64,000 nt of DNA from Rhodococcus koreensis (GTDB lineage Bacteria; Actinomycetota; Actinomycetes; Mycobacteriales; Mycobacteriaceae): NCBI RefSeq assembly GCF_900105905.1, contig NZ_FNSV01000005.1, positions 3,348,001 through 3,412,000 on the forward strand. Reading direction: 5' to 3'. Positions 25,771-34,603 of the stretch are shown piece after piece (within the stretch, counting starts at the first letter, position 1; each line of letters begins with the position of its first letter). Below the pieces are notes generated by a model. That model made no database searches. It worked only from the letters and a program-made list of their open reading frames with translations, and was not told the origin of the DNA. The position numbers and the translations under genes are program-made.

Positions 25771-26891
25771 GCACCGTGCCCGCGACCCCGGACGCCGGCG
25801 ACCCGCTGGTGGGGTTCGCCGGGTTCTCGCACGCCCTCGCGGCGGCGGGACTGCCGGTCGCGTCGGACGCCGTCGCCGCGTTCATCCGGGCCCTCCGCCA
25901 GGTGGATGTAAGCGATCCGAGTCAGGTGTACTGGGCGGGGCGCGCGACCCTGTGCCGCGGTCCCGACGACATCCCGCGGTACGACTCGGCGTTCGAGGGC
26001 TGGTTCGGCGGTACCGTCCCGTTGCACACGCCGCGGTCCGGGGAGCAGCCGCGCCGCGCCAGGTCCGCCGCCTTGACTTCGACGGACGGCGGCGACACCG
26101 GTGGGGACGCGCCGCGGCTGCGGGTCGCGGCCGACGACGCCGAGGTGTTGCGCCACCGGGACATCGCCGAGCTCACCGCGGCCGAGCGCGCGCACCTCGC
26201 CGAGTTGATCGCCACCCTGCGCCCGCGGCCCCCGACCCGCCCGGCCATCCGGATGCGCCCCGCCCGCCGGGGCGCCGTCGATCCGCGGCGGACGGTGCGG
26301 GGCATGCTCGCGGCGGGCGGAGAAGCGGTGCGGCCGAGCCACCACCGCAAGGCCACCCGGCCGCGCCGGATGGTGCTGCTGATCGACGTGTCCGGATCGA
26401 TGAGCCCGTACGCCGACGCGCTCCTGCGGTTCGGTCACGTCGTCGCGCGGAGCAATCCGGCGGGCACCGAGGTGTTCTCGCTGGGCACCCGGATGACCCG
26501 GCTGTCCCGCGCACTGCGGGTCCGCGACCCGGAAGTGGCACTGGCCGCCGCGAGCCGGGCCGTGCCCGACTGGGCGGGCGGCACCCGCCTCGGCGAGACG
26601 CTGCGCGCATTCCTGGACCGCTGGGGGCGCCGCGGCGTGGCCCGCGGCGCCGTCGTGGTGATCTTCTCCGACGGCTGGGAGCGCGGCGACCCGACCCTGC
26701 TCGCGGAGCAGATGGCTCAGCTGCGCCGGCTTGCCCACGCCGTGCTGTGGGTGAATCCGCACGCCGGCGCGGACGGCTACGAACCGGTGCAGTCCGGGAT
26801 CGTCGCCGCGCTGCCGTATATCGACCGGCTCCTCGCCGGCCACAGTCTCGCGACGCTGCAGGAACTGCTCGAGGTGGCGCGCCGGACGTGA
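25767..26891 (+). CDS. VWA-domain protein, CoxE-like
   Basis: This 374-aa protein has a C-terminal von Willebrand A domain with the MIDAS signature DVSGSMSPYADALL and a later VVIFSDGWERGD. The N-terminal half is helical (FAGFSHALAAAGLPVASDAVAAFIRALRQ). It belongs to the CoxE family, the partner of CoxD ATPases in assembly of carbon-monoxide-dehydrogenase-type enzymes. It overlaps the ATPase gene (GTGA) and precedes the structural genes by 96 bp. Confidence 0.87.
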   Translation: MSTVPATPDAGDPLVGFAGFSHALAAAGLPVASDAVAAFIRALRQVDVSDPSQVYWAGRATLCRGPDDIPRYDSAFEGWFGGTVPLHTPRSGEQPRRARSAALTSTDGGDTGGDAPRLRVAADDAEVLRHRDIAELTAAERAHLAELIATLRPRPPTRPAIRMRPARRGAVDPRRTVRGMLAAGGEAVRPSHHRKATRPRRMVLLIDVSGSMSPYADALLRFGHVVARSNPAGTEVFSLGTRMTRLSRALRVRDPEVALAAASRAVPDWAGGTRLGETLRAFLDRWGRRGVARGAVVVIFSDGWERGDPTLLAEQMAQLRRLAHAVLWVNPHAGADGYEPVQSGIVAALPYIDRLLAGHSLATLQELLEVARRT

Positions 26892-26987
26892 CCGATCCGG
26901 AAGCGGTTCCCCGATTCCGGGTGTTGTTCGGGCCCGGTCGGCGCAGAGTAGGACGTATCACCTGAGGCTCTCGGCTTTGGAGGCGCG

Positions 26988-27512
26988 ATGCGCATCACCG
27001 TCACCGTCGACGGAACGGCATACACGGACGACGTGGAACCACGACTACTCCTCGTCCATTATCTTCGGGACCGGCTCGGCAAGGTCGGCACCGTCATCGG
27101 CTGCGACACCGGGAACTGCGGGGCGTGCACCGTTCATCTGAACGGTCACAGCGTCAAGTCCTGCTCGGTGCTCGCCGTGCAGGCCGACGGCGGCGACATC
27201 CTCACCATCGAGGGCCTGTCCCGCAACGGGAAATTGCACCCCGTACAGCAGGCGTTCCGCGACAACCACGCCCTGCAGTGCGGCTACTGCACACCCGGCA
27301 TGATCATGCAGACCCTCGACCTGCTCGCCGAGGAACCCGACCCGGACGAGCGGACGGTGCGGCTGGGGTTGGAAGGCAACCTGTGCCGCTGCACCGGATA
27401 CCAGAACATCGTCAGCGCGGTCCAGGACGCGGCGCAGCGGTTGCGCGGCGGCAGCACCGCCGAGACACCGAAGGACGCGAAGACCGACACCGCGCAGGGA
27501 GGTGTGCGATGA
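26988..27512 (+). CDS. Molybdenum hydroxylase small subunit, [2Fe-2S] (CoxS-like)
   Basis: This 174-aa iron-sulfur protein carries both clusters of the xanthine-oxidase family: plant-type Cys39, Cys44, Cys47, Cys59 (GCDTGNCGACTV) and the alpha-helical cluster Cys98, Cys101, Cys133, Cys135 (QCGYCTPGM, CRCTGYQNI). It passes electrons from the molybdenum subunit to FAD. GGAGG precedes the ATG. The gene order small-large-medium is that of form II enzymes. It overlaps the large-subunit gene by 4 bp. Confidence 0.93.
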   Translation: MRITVTVDGTAYTDDVEPRLLLVHYLRDRLGKVGTVIGCDTGNCGACTVHLNGHSVKSCSVLAVQADGGDILTIEGLSRNGKLHPVQQAFRDNHALQCGYCTPGMIMQTLDLLAEEPDPDERTVRLGLEGNLCRCTGYQNIVSAVQDAAQRLRGGSTAETPKDAKTDTAQGGVR

Positions 27513-29884
27513 CCGCCACCGCCGAACCGGAAATCGGCAAGGCCCGCACACGCAAGGAAGACGAACACCTGATCACGGGTCGCACTCGATGGACCGACAA
27601 CCTGGTGCTGCCCGGCATGCAGCACCTGGCGATCCTGCGCAGCCCGTTCGCGCACGCCCGCATCACCGGTGTGGACGCCTCCGCCGCCCGCGAGATGCCC
27701 GGCATCGTCGCGGTCTTCACCGGCGCCGACCTCGCCGACGAGCAGGGCAGCCTGCCGTGCGCCTGGCCGATCACCCCGGACATGAAGTCGCCGCCCGCCC
27801 CGTCTGTGGCGGTCGACCGGGTGAACTTCGCAGGCGAGGCCGTCGCGGTCGTGGTGGCGCGCAGCGCCTACGAGGCTCACGACGCACGCGAGGCGATCGA
27901 CGTCGAGTACGACGACCTGCCGGTCGTGCTGGACCTCGCGTCCGCGGCCGCCGACGGCGCCGAACTCGTGCACCCCGATCTCGGGACGAACGTCAGCGCC
28001 ACCTGGACGTTCGATTCCGCGGAGGCCGGCACCGGCGGCGACGTGGAGCAGGCCATCCGCGACGCCGAGGTACTCGTCGAACGCACGTTCCGGCAGCAGC
28101 GGCTCATCCCGGCGTTCATGGAGCCCCGCTCGGTGGTGGTCGACCCGACCGGCGCGCAGATCACCATGTGGTCGGCCACGCAGATCCCCCACATCCTGCG
28201 GCTCATGCTCGCGATGACGCTCGACATCCCGGAGCACAAACTGCGCGTCGTCGCACCGGACGTCGGCGGCGGTTTCGGCGGCAAACTGCAGGTGACGCCC
28301 GAGGAAGTCATCGCGCTGCTCGTCGCGCGGCGACTCGGCAAGCCGGTCAAGTACACCGAGTCCCGCAGCGAATCGATGCTCGCGGCCCATCACGGTCGCG
28401 ACCAGATCCAGAAGCTGACGCTGGCCGCCCGCCGCGACGGCACCGTCACCGGCATGAAGGTGGAACTGCTCGCCGACATGGGCGCGTACCTGCGACTGGT
28501 GACGTCGGGGGTGCCGATCCTGGGCGCGTTCATGTTCAACGGCATCTACAAGTTCCCGGCGTATCACTTCACGTGCACCAACGTGTTCACGAACAAGGTG
28601 CCCACCGACGCGTACCGCGGGGCGGGGCGACCGGAGGCGACGTTCGCGATCGAACGGATGATGGACGAACTCGCGACCGAGTTGTCGCTCGACCCACTGG
28701 AATTGCGGGCGAAGAACTGGATCACCCACGAGGAGTTCCCGTTCGACACCGTCGCGGGCCTGACGTACGACTCCGGCAACTACGAGGCCGCCACCGCGCA
28801 GGCACGGGAGTTGTTCGACTACGACGGGCTGCGCCGCGAACAGGCGGAGCGCCGCGAGCGGAAGGACCCGGTGCAACTGGGCATCGGGGTGTCCACGTTC
28901 ACCGAGATGTGCGGTCTGGCGCCGTCGCGCACGCTCGGCGCGCTGGCCTACGGGGCCGGCGGGTGGGAACACGCGGCGATCCGGATGCTGCCCACCGGCA
29001 AGGTCGAGGTGGTCACCGGTTCCTCCGCCCACGGCCAGGGCCACGAGACCGCGTGGAGCCAGGTGGTCGCGGATCAGCTCGGGGTTCCGTTCGAGGACGT
29101 CGAGGTGCTGCACGGCGACACCCAGACGTCGCCGCGTGGGATGGACACGTACGGATCCCGGTCGCTGGCGGTCGGTGCGATCGCGGTGGTGAAAGCCGCC
29201 GAGAAGGTGATCGCCAAGGCCAGACCCATCGCGGCGCACCTGATGGAATGCGCCGAGGACGATCTCGAGTTCACCGAGGGCCGGTTCCGGGTGAAGGGCA
29301 CCGAGAAGGCGGTCGGCATCGCCGACGTCGCGCTCGCGGTGTTCGCCGCGCACGATCTACCCGACGGTGTAGAGCCGAACCTGGACTCCGAGGCGGCGTA
29401 CGACCCGGAGAACTTCTCGTTCCCGCACGGCACGCACCTGTGCGCGGTGGAGGTCGACACCGAGACCGGGAAGGTCGGCATCCGCTCCTACGTGTGCGTC
29501 GACGACATCGGGCACGTGGTCAACCCGCTGATCGTGGAGGGGCAGGTGCACGGCGGGCTCGCGCAGGGCATCGCGCAAGCCCTGTACGAGGAGGCGGTGT
29601 ACGACGAGTCCGGCACCCTGCTGTCGGGTTCGTTCGCCGAGTACTCGGTTCCGTCGGCAGCGGATCTGCCGTCGTTCACCACGGGCCGCACCGAGACCCC
29701 CGCCACCGGTAACCCGCTGGGCGTCAAGGGGGTCGGCGAGGCGGGGACGATCGCGTCCACCCCGGCCGTCGTCAACGCCGCCCTCGACGCGGTCCGGCAG
29801 TTCGGGGTGCGTGACATCGAGATGCCCTTGACGCCGATGCGGGTCTGGCGTGCCGTCCACACCGCCCAGGGAGGTGCCCGATGA
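27509..29884 (+). CDS. Molybdenum hydroxylase large subunit (form II CoxL-like)
   Basis: This 791-aa subunit binds the molybdopterin cytosine dinucleotide. Markers are GGGFGGK (residues 253-259), AYRGAGR (368-374) and the C-terminal catalytic Glu in KGVGEAGTI. True CO dehydrogenases (form I) have a Cys-containing AYRCSFR loop; AYRGAGR identifies the form II group, whose substrates are largely unknown. The ATG is behind a good GGAGG in the end of the small-subunit gene. Calling it a CO dehydrogenase would be unsafe; an aldehyde or N-heterocycle hydroxylase is as likely. Confidence 0.9.
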   Translation: MTATAEPEIGKARTRKEDEHLITGRTRWTDNLVLPGMQHLAILRSPFAHARITGVDASAAREMPGIVAVFTGADLADEQGSLPCAWPITPDMKSPPAPSVAVDRVNFAGEAVAVVVARSAYEAHDAREAIDVEYDDLPVVLDLASAAADGAELVHPDLGTNVSATWTFDSAEAGTGGDVEQAIRDAEVLVERTFRQQRLIPAFMEPRSVVVDPTGAQITMWSATQIPHILRLMLAMTLDIPEHKLRVVAPDVGGGFGGKLQVTPEEVIALLVARRLGKPVKYTESRSESMLAAHHGRDQIQKLTLAARRDGTVTGMKVELLADMGAYLRLVTSGVPILGAFMFNGIYKFPAYHFTCTNVFTNKVPTDAYRGAGRPEATFAIERMMDELATELSLDPLELRAKNWITHEEFPFDTVAGLTYDSGNYEAATAQARELFDYDGLRREQAERRERKDPVQLGIGVSTFTEMCGLAPSRTLGALAYGAGGWEHAAIRMLPTGKVEVVTGSSAHGQGHETAWSQVVADQLGVPFEDVEVLHGDTQTSPRGMDTYGSRSLAVGAIAVVKAAEKVIAKARPIAAHLMECAEDDLEFTEGRFRVKGTEKAVGIADVALAVFAAHDLPDGVEPNLDSEAAYDPENFSFPHGTHLCAVEVDTETGKVGIRSYVCVDDIGHVVNPLIVEGQVHGGLAQGIAQALYEEAVYDESGTLLSGSFAEYSVPSAADLPSFTTGRTETPATGNPLGVKGVGEAGTIASTPAVVNAALDAVRQFGVRDIEMPLTPMRVWRAVHTAQGGAR

Positions 29885-30735
29885 TTCCGTCGAGCTTCGA
29901 TTACGTCGCCCCGACCTCCGTCGACCAGGCGGTGGCCGCGCTCGCCGAGGCCGGCGAGGACGCCAAGATCCTCGCCGGCGGGCAGAGTCTGCTGCCGGTC
30001 CTGCGGCTGCGGTTGTCCTCGCCGAGCACCCTCGTCGACCTGGGACGGATCGGCGAGTTGCGCGGCGTGCGCGAGGACGGGGACAGCGTCGTGATCGGCG
30101 CGATGACCACGTACTACGACGTGATCCGCAACCCGCTCGTCCAGGAGCACGCGTTGCTGCTCGTCGAGGCGAGCCGCACCGTCGCCGATCCGCAGATCCG
30201 GCACCGCGGCACGCTGGGCGGCGCTCTCGCGCATGCCGATCCGGCGGGTGACCTGTGCGGACCCGCGCTGGCCCTCGACGCCACCCTCACCGTGGTGGGC
30301 CCCGCGGGCAGACGGACCATTCCGGTCGCCGATTTCTTCGAGGGTTACTACACCACCACGTTGCGACCGGACGAGATCCTCGTGGACGTGCGGATCCCGA
30401 AGCACACCGGCTGGGAGGCGCGGTACGAGAAGTTCAACACGGTGGCGGAGGCCTGGTCGATCGTGGGGGTGGCCGCGACGATCCAGGTGGACGGCGGCAC
30501 GATCCGGCAGGCGCGGGTGGCGCTGACCAACATGGGGTCGGTTCCGGTGCGCGCTCGCGGCGTCGAGGACGCGCTCGTCGGCAAGGCCGCGGACCCGGAG
30601 TCGATCCGGGCGGCGGCCGAGCACGCCGCCGAGGGCACCGACCCCGTCACCGACGGCAACGCCGACGCCGAGTACCGCACCCACCTCGCGAGAGTGCTGA
30701 CCCGGCGGGCCGTGGCGACGGCGGTCGGCGTCTGA
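29881..30735 (+). CDS. Molybdenum hydroxylase FAD subunit (CoxM-like)
   Basis: This 284-aa medium subunit has FAD-binding motifs AGGQSLLPVLRLRL (residues about 35-48) and a TLGGALAHADPAGDL block (about 111-125), as in CoxM/CutM proteins. It accepts electrons from the iron-sulfur subunit. It overlaps the large-subunit gene by ATGA. It ends 13 bp before a convergent MFS gene. No CoxG-like or MobA-like maturation gene follows. Confidence 0.92.
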   Translation: MIPSSFDYVAPTSVDQAVAALAEAGEDAKILAGGQSLLPVLRLRLSSPSTLVDLGRIGELRGVREDGDSVVIGAMTTYYDVIRNPLVQEHALLLVEASRTVADPQIRHRGTLGGALAHADPAGDLCGPALALDATLTVVGPAGRRTIPVADFFEGYYTTTLRPDEILVDVRIPKHTGWEARYEKFNTVAEAWSIVGVAATIQVDGGTIRQARVALTNMGSVPVRARGVEDALVGKAADPESIRAAAEHAAEGTDPVTDGNADAEYRTHLARVLTRRAVATAVGV

Positions 30736-30749
30736 ACGGCCCGGGCCGT
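30736..30749. terminator. Small palindrome between convergent coxM and MFS genes
   Basis: ACGGCCCGGGCCGT is a perfect 14-bp palindrome filling the 13-bp gap between two convergent stop codons. It could form a short GC hairpin and act as a weak bidirectional terminator; no T tract is present. Confidence 0.4.
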
Positions 30750-32128
30750 CAGGACCGCGGGTCGCGGCTGGCCTCCACGGCCTGTTCGGTGGCGTCGCAG
30801 ACCACGACGGGGCGCGGTTCGAGCACGTTGCGCAGTTCGATCACCGGGAGGTGGCGGCCGGCGTCCGGTCTGCGCACCGTGATCCACACCCGCTGGTGCC
30901 GCATCAGGTACAGGGCCGCGCCGATGCCGCTGACCAGGGAGATCGCGCCGCCGATCACGAGCGGTGCGCGGGGGTCGAGGGCGTCGGCCAGCCACCCCAG
31001 AACGGGACTGCCCAGCGGGGTGCCGCCGAGGAAACAGAGCATGTAGATGCCCATCACCCGGCCGCGCATCTCGGACGGCACGGACATCTGCAGGATGTTC
31101 ATCGCCGCCGTCGTGAACGTCAGGGTCAGCGCACCGGTCGGGACGAGCATGATCGCCACCAGTGCATAGGTGGGCATCACCCCGACCAGGATTTCGAACG
31201 CCCCGAATGCGGCGGCGGCCCCGAGGAACGTGCGCAGCCGGGGCGGGGTCGTGCGTTTCGCGGCGATCGTGGCGCCGGCCAGCGTGCCCACGGCGAGCGT
31301 GGTCGACAGCAGTCCGTAGGCGTCCGCACCGCGATCGAACGTGTTGCGGGCGAGAACGGCGAGACTGATCGGGAAGTTCAGACCGAACGTGGACACCATG
31401 AAGATCGCCACCATCAGCACCCGCAGGTCGGCGCGACTCCACACGTAGCGGAAACCCTCCCGGACCTGCCCCTTCCCGCGTTCCGCCTGGGGTGCCGTGA
31501 ACAGGTCGCGGGCGTTCATCATCAGCAGTGCGATCAGCACGCCGGTGAACGTGCCCACGTTGAGCAGGAACACCCAGCCCGTGCCGATGAGGGTGATGAG
31601 CACACCGGAGATCGCCGGGCCGATGATCCGGGCCGTGTTGAACGTCATGGAGTTCAGCGCGATGGCGTTGGGCAGCGAGTCCTTGCCGACCATCTCGATC
31701 GTGAACGACTGCCGCGCCGGCGCGTCGATCGCGGACGCGCAGCCCATCAGGAACGCGATGAGATAGACGTGCCACAGGGCGACCAGTCCGCCGACGTCGA
31801 GCAGGCCGAGCACCAGCGCGCACAACGCCATCGATACCTGTGTCGCGATGAGGATGCGCCGCTTGTCGTACCGGTCGGCGAGGACGCCGCCCCACACGGA
31901 CAGGAACAGGGTCGGGCCGAACTGCAGTGCCATCACGATCCCGACCGCGAGGGCGTTGCCGTTCGACAACGTCAGGACGAGCCAGTCCTGCGCCACCCGC
32001 TGCATCCACGTGCCGACGAGGGAGACGATCTGCCCCGACGCCCACAACCGGTAGTTCCGGGTGCGGAGTGCGGCGAACATGCCGGTCTTCGGCTGGTCTG
32101 GGGCGGTGGTTTCGGGTTCGGGCGGCAC
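30749..32128 (-). CDS. MFS transporter
   Basis: This 459-aa major facilitator has 12 membrane segments. LRTRNYRLWASGQIVSLVGTWMQRVAQDWLVL and WGGVLADRYDKRRILIATQ are typical of the TMR/EntS-like branch. The GTG start has CAAGAT 6 nt before it. A MarR gene lies upstream on the same strand, and a palindrome in the 197-bp gap may be its target, so efflux of a MarR ligand is a reasonable guess. Confidence 0.87.
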   Translation of the reverse strand: MPPEPETTAPDQPKTGMFAALRTRNYRLWASGQIVSLVGTWMQRVAQDWLVLTLSNGNALAVGIVMALQFGPTLFLSVWGGVLADRYDKRRILIATQVSMALCALVLGLLDVGGLVALWHVYLIAFLMGCASAIDAPARQSFTIEMVGKDSLPNAIALNSMTFNTARIIGPAISGVLITLIGTGWVFLLNVGTFTGVLIALLMMNARDLFTAPQAERGKGQVREGFRYVWSRADLRVLMVAIFMVSTFGLNFPISLAVLARNTFDRGADAYGLLSTTLAVGTLAGATIAAKRTTPPRLRTFLGAAAAFGAFEILVGVMPTYALVAIMLVPTGALTLTFTTAAMNILQMSVPSEMRGRVMGIYMLCFLGGTPLGSPVLGWLADALDPRAPLVIGGAISLVSGIGAALYLMRHQRVWITVRRPDAGRHLPVIELRNVLEPRPVVVCDATEQAVEASRDPRS

Positions 32129-32325
32129 CCTTCCATCTTGCTCCCGCCACCGGAACGCCTTCGACCTGCCCCTATGCGCGCCTCGGTGGCCGGACCGCTG
32201 GGGATTCCGATTGCGTTCTCCGGCAGATGATTTGCTCCGCGATATCGCGGTAACGGATACCTACCCAGGTTCCGGGAGCCGAATGCCGTTGTACTGCTGG
32301 GCAGCTGCCGATCAGCCGCGGCGGT
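32129..32325. other. Intergenic region between MFS and MarR genes
   Basis: No coding sequence is seen. It includes the 14-bp palindrome listed separately and a GGTA-ACGGA-TACC inverted repeat right after it (32249-32261). These are likely control sites for the MFS gene. Confidence 0.4.
32237..32250. promoter_or_regulatory. Palindromic operator candidate upstream of the MFS gene
   Basis: CCGCGATATCGCGG is a perfect 14-bp palindrome, 109 bp before the MFS start. The adjacent MarR-family gene is the obvious candidate regulator. I see no second copy. Confidence 0.45.
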
Positions 32326-32757
32326 TCACTCCGAGTCGGCGACGATGGACGTGATGATGCCGACCGCGTCGCGGAGAGTCTTCAGCTGAGACTCGTCGAG
32401 CCCGGACAGCCGCTCGTTCATCCACGCCTCGCGGGCGTGCGTCTCGTCGGCGATCAGCGCGTGACCGGCGTCCGACAGCGTGACGATGATCTGGCGTCCG
32501 TCGGTGGGATGCGGTGCCCGCTCGACCAGTCCCAGTTCGACCAAGGACGCGATGACCCTGGTCATCGACGGCGGCTGCACCTTCTCGCGCGCCGCGAGAT
32601 TGCCCGGCGTCATGGCGCCGTCGCGGGCGAGGGTGGCCAGTGCCGACAGCTGGGTCAGCGATACCTGGGCGTCGACGCGGCGCCCACGCAGGTGACGCGT
32701 GAGGCGCACGACAGCCAGGGAGAGGTCGCTGGCGAGTGCTCGCGTATCCGTGGTCAC
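32326..32757 (-). CDS. MarR family transcriptional regulator
   Basis: This 143-aa winged-helix protein shows the MarR pattern: LTQLSALATLARDGAMTPGNLAAREKVQPPSMTRVIASLVELGLVERAPHPTDGRQIIVTLSDAGHAL. It matches mycobacterial Rv0880. The GTG start has TATTGT 7 nt upstream, a leaderless signature. It probably controls itself and the downstream MFS gene. Confidence 0.9.
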   Translation of the reverse strand: MTTDTRALASDLSLAVVRLTRHLRGRRVDAQVSLTQLSALATLARDGAMTPGNLAAREKVQPPSMTRVIASLVELGLVERAPHPTDGRQIIVTLSDAGHALIADETHAREAWMNERLSGLDESQLKTLRDAVGIITSIVADSE

Positions 32758-32790
32758 GGGAATGACAATACGGGACCGATCGGCCGCCGT

Positions 32791-34245
32791 TTACGTTACT
32801 GCGTCGGTGATCGGACCGACCGCGAAGTAGGCCACGAACAGAAGCGCCACCACCCACATCAACGGGTGAATCTTCTTGATACCACCGCTCGCAGCATTGA
32901 GCACGACCCACGAGACGAATCCGACGCCGATGCCGTTGGCGATCGAGTACGTGAACGGCATGACGATGATGGTGAGGAACGCGGGCAGCGCGATCGAGAA
33001 CTTCGTGAAGTCGATGTCCCGGACCTGGCCGATCATCATCGCGCCGACGACGACCAGCGCGGGCGCGGCCGCCTCGATCGGCACCACCGAATACAGCGGG
33101 GTCAGGAACATCGCGGCCAGGAACAGCAGTCCCGTCACCACATTCGCGAGTCCGGTGCGGGCGCCCTCGGCGATACCCGAAGCGGATTCCACGAAGACCG
33201 TGTTGGACGACGCGGAGGCCCCGCCGCCGACGATCGCGCCGGTGCCCTCGACGACGAGGGCCCGTCCGATGTTGGGAAGGTTGCCGTCCTCGTCGGTCAG
33301 GCCTGCCTCCTTGCCGAGCCCGGTCATCGTGCCCATGGCGTCGAAGAAGTTGGCGAGCACGAGCGTGAACACCAGCAGGCTGGCCGCGAGCACGCCGATG
33401 CGGGTGAACGCCCCGAAGATGCTGACGTCGCCGACGAGGCTGAGATCCGGAAGTTCCGCCAGCACATCGGGAGCGGCCGGAACGCTGAGGTTCCAGCCGT
33501 AGGGGTTCACGCCGAGCGACGGTCCGACGCCGGCGAGGGCCTCGATGATCGCGGCCAGCACGGTGGTGACGACGATGCCGATCAGCAGACCGCCCCGCAC
33601 CTTGCGCACCACCAGGACACCCATCAGCAGCACACCGAACACGAACGTCACGGTCGGCCAGGAGGAGATCGATCCGTTGATGCCCAGGCCGACGGGGACG
33701 GTGGTGCCCGCGACGTCGGGGATGCGCCGCACGAACCCGGCGTCGACGAGACCGATGAACGCGATGAACATGCCGATACCGGCGGCGATGGCGGATTTCA
33801 GCTCGGCGGGAATGGCATTGAAGACGGCCGTCCGGAAACCGGTGAGCGCCAACACGACGATGATGACACCGTCGATCACGACGAGACCCATCGCCTCGGG
33901 CCAGGTGACCTGCGGCGCGATGGTGACGGCGAGGAGACTGTTGATGCCGAGGCCCGCCGCGATCGCGAAGGGGTAGTTGGCGACGACCCCGAACACGATG
34001 CTCATCAGTCCCGCCACCAGGGCTGTGACCGCGGCCACCTGGTTCACGGGGAGGATGTTGCCGAGGACGTCGGTCTTGGCGACGGCATCGTCGGGTGAGA
34101 AGCTGCCGAGGATGAGAGGGTTCAGCACCACGATGTACGCCATCGCGACGAACGTCACCACGCCGCCGCGAATCTCCGCGCCTACCGTCGAACCACGCTC
34201 GGTGATCTTGAAGTAGTTGTCGAGCAGTTTCGGAGCAGCACCCAT
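32791..34245 (-). CDS. NCS2 family purine permease (AzgA-like)
   Basis: This 484-aa membrane protein has about 13 hydrophobic segments. The N-terminal FKITERGSTVGAEIRGGVVTFVAMAYIVVLNP, the re-entrant GLGINSLLAVTIAPQ-type motif and VGGGASASSNTVFVESASGIAEGARTGLANVVTG are the AzgA (guanine/hypoxanthine/adenine:proton symporter) pattern. It imports purine bases. No purine riboswitch is evident upstream. Confidence 0.9.
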   Translation of the reverse strand: MGAAPKLLDNYFKITERGSTVGAEIRGGVVTFVAMAYIVVLNPLILGSFSPDDAVAKTDVLGNILPVNQVAAVTALVAGLMSIVFGVVANYPFAIAAGLGINSLLAVTIAPQVTWPEAMGLVVIDGVIIVVLALTGFRTAVFNAIPAELKSAIAAGIGMFIAFIGLVDAGFVRRIPDVAGTTVPVGLGINGSISSWPTVTFVFGVLLMGVLVVRKVRGGLLIGIVVTTVLAAIIEALAGVGPSLGVNPYGWNLSVPAAPDVLAELPDLSLVGDVSIFGAFTRIGVLAASLLVFTLVLANFFDAMGTMTGLGKEAGLTDEDGNLPNIGRALVVEGTGAIVGGGASASSNTVFVESASGIAEGARTGLANVVTGLLFLAAMFLTPLYSVVPIEAAAPALVVVGAMMIGQVRDIDFTKFSIALPAFLTIIVMPFTYSIANGIGVGFVSWVVLNAASGGIKKIHPLMWVVALLFVAYFAVGPITDAVT

Positions 34246-34321
34246 TGTTCAGTCCCCATCGCCAGAAGTCGCGCGTCGCCCTTGGAGATTAGGGCACCGC
34301 GGCGAGGGTAGCGTTCATTCG

Positions 34322-34573
34322 GTGAACGAAACCGCAGATCGCCGACCCCTCACTCAGCGCCTCGCCGACCCGCGACCTGCGCTGATACTGGGAACCACTC
34401 TGTGGGCGGTCGCGATGGTCGTGGTGATCGTCACGGGCGACCGGTGGTCGGATGCGCTTCCGACGTGTATAGCCGGTGTCGTCGTCGGATTCCTCGGGTA
34501 CGGATTGTTCGCGTTGCAGCGGCGGGCCGCGCGGCGCGGCAGCCGCGGGGCACAGCAGGGACTGCTCGAGTGA
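34322..34573 (+). CDS. DUF2530 membrane protein
   Basis: This 83-aa protein has two hydrophobic segments (about residues 20-37 and 43-63) and a basic tail RRAARRGSRGAQQGLLE. This is the DUF2530 family of actinobacteria. The GTG start lies 7 nt after TAGCGT (leaderless signature). The last eight codons and the stop are part of a 23-bp sequence that is tandemly duplicated. Function unknown. Confidence 0.82.
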   Translation: MNETADRRPLTQRLADPRPALILGTTLWAVAMVVVIVTGDRWSDALPTCIAGVVVGFLGYGLFALQRRAARRGSRGAQQGLLE

Positions 34574-34598
34574 TGCAGCAGGGACTGCTCGAGTGATG
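34553..34598. repeat. 23-bp tandem duplication across the DUF2530 stop codon
   Basis: Two identical adjacent copies (34553-34575 and 34576-34598) begin CAGCAGGGACTGCTC and end GAGTGATG. The first contains the stop codon; the second repeats it in the same relation downstream. Each copy can form a small AGCAG-GGA-CTGCT hairpin. It fills the gap before the convergent PAP2 gene. Confidence 0.9.
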
Positions 34599-34603
34599 CA
34601 GTC

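Noticed and set aside
27509..29884. A genuine aerobic CO dehydrogenase (coxL)
   Set aside because: The active loop is AYRGAGR, not AYRCSFR, so a CO substrate is not supported.
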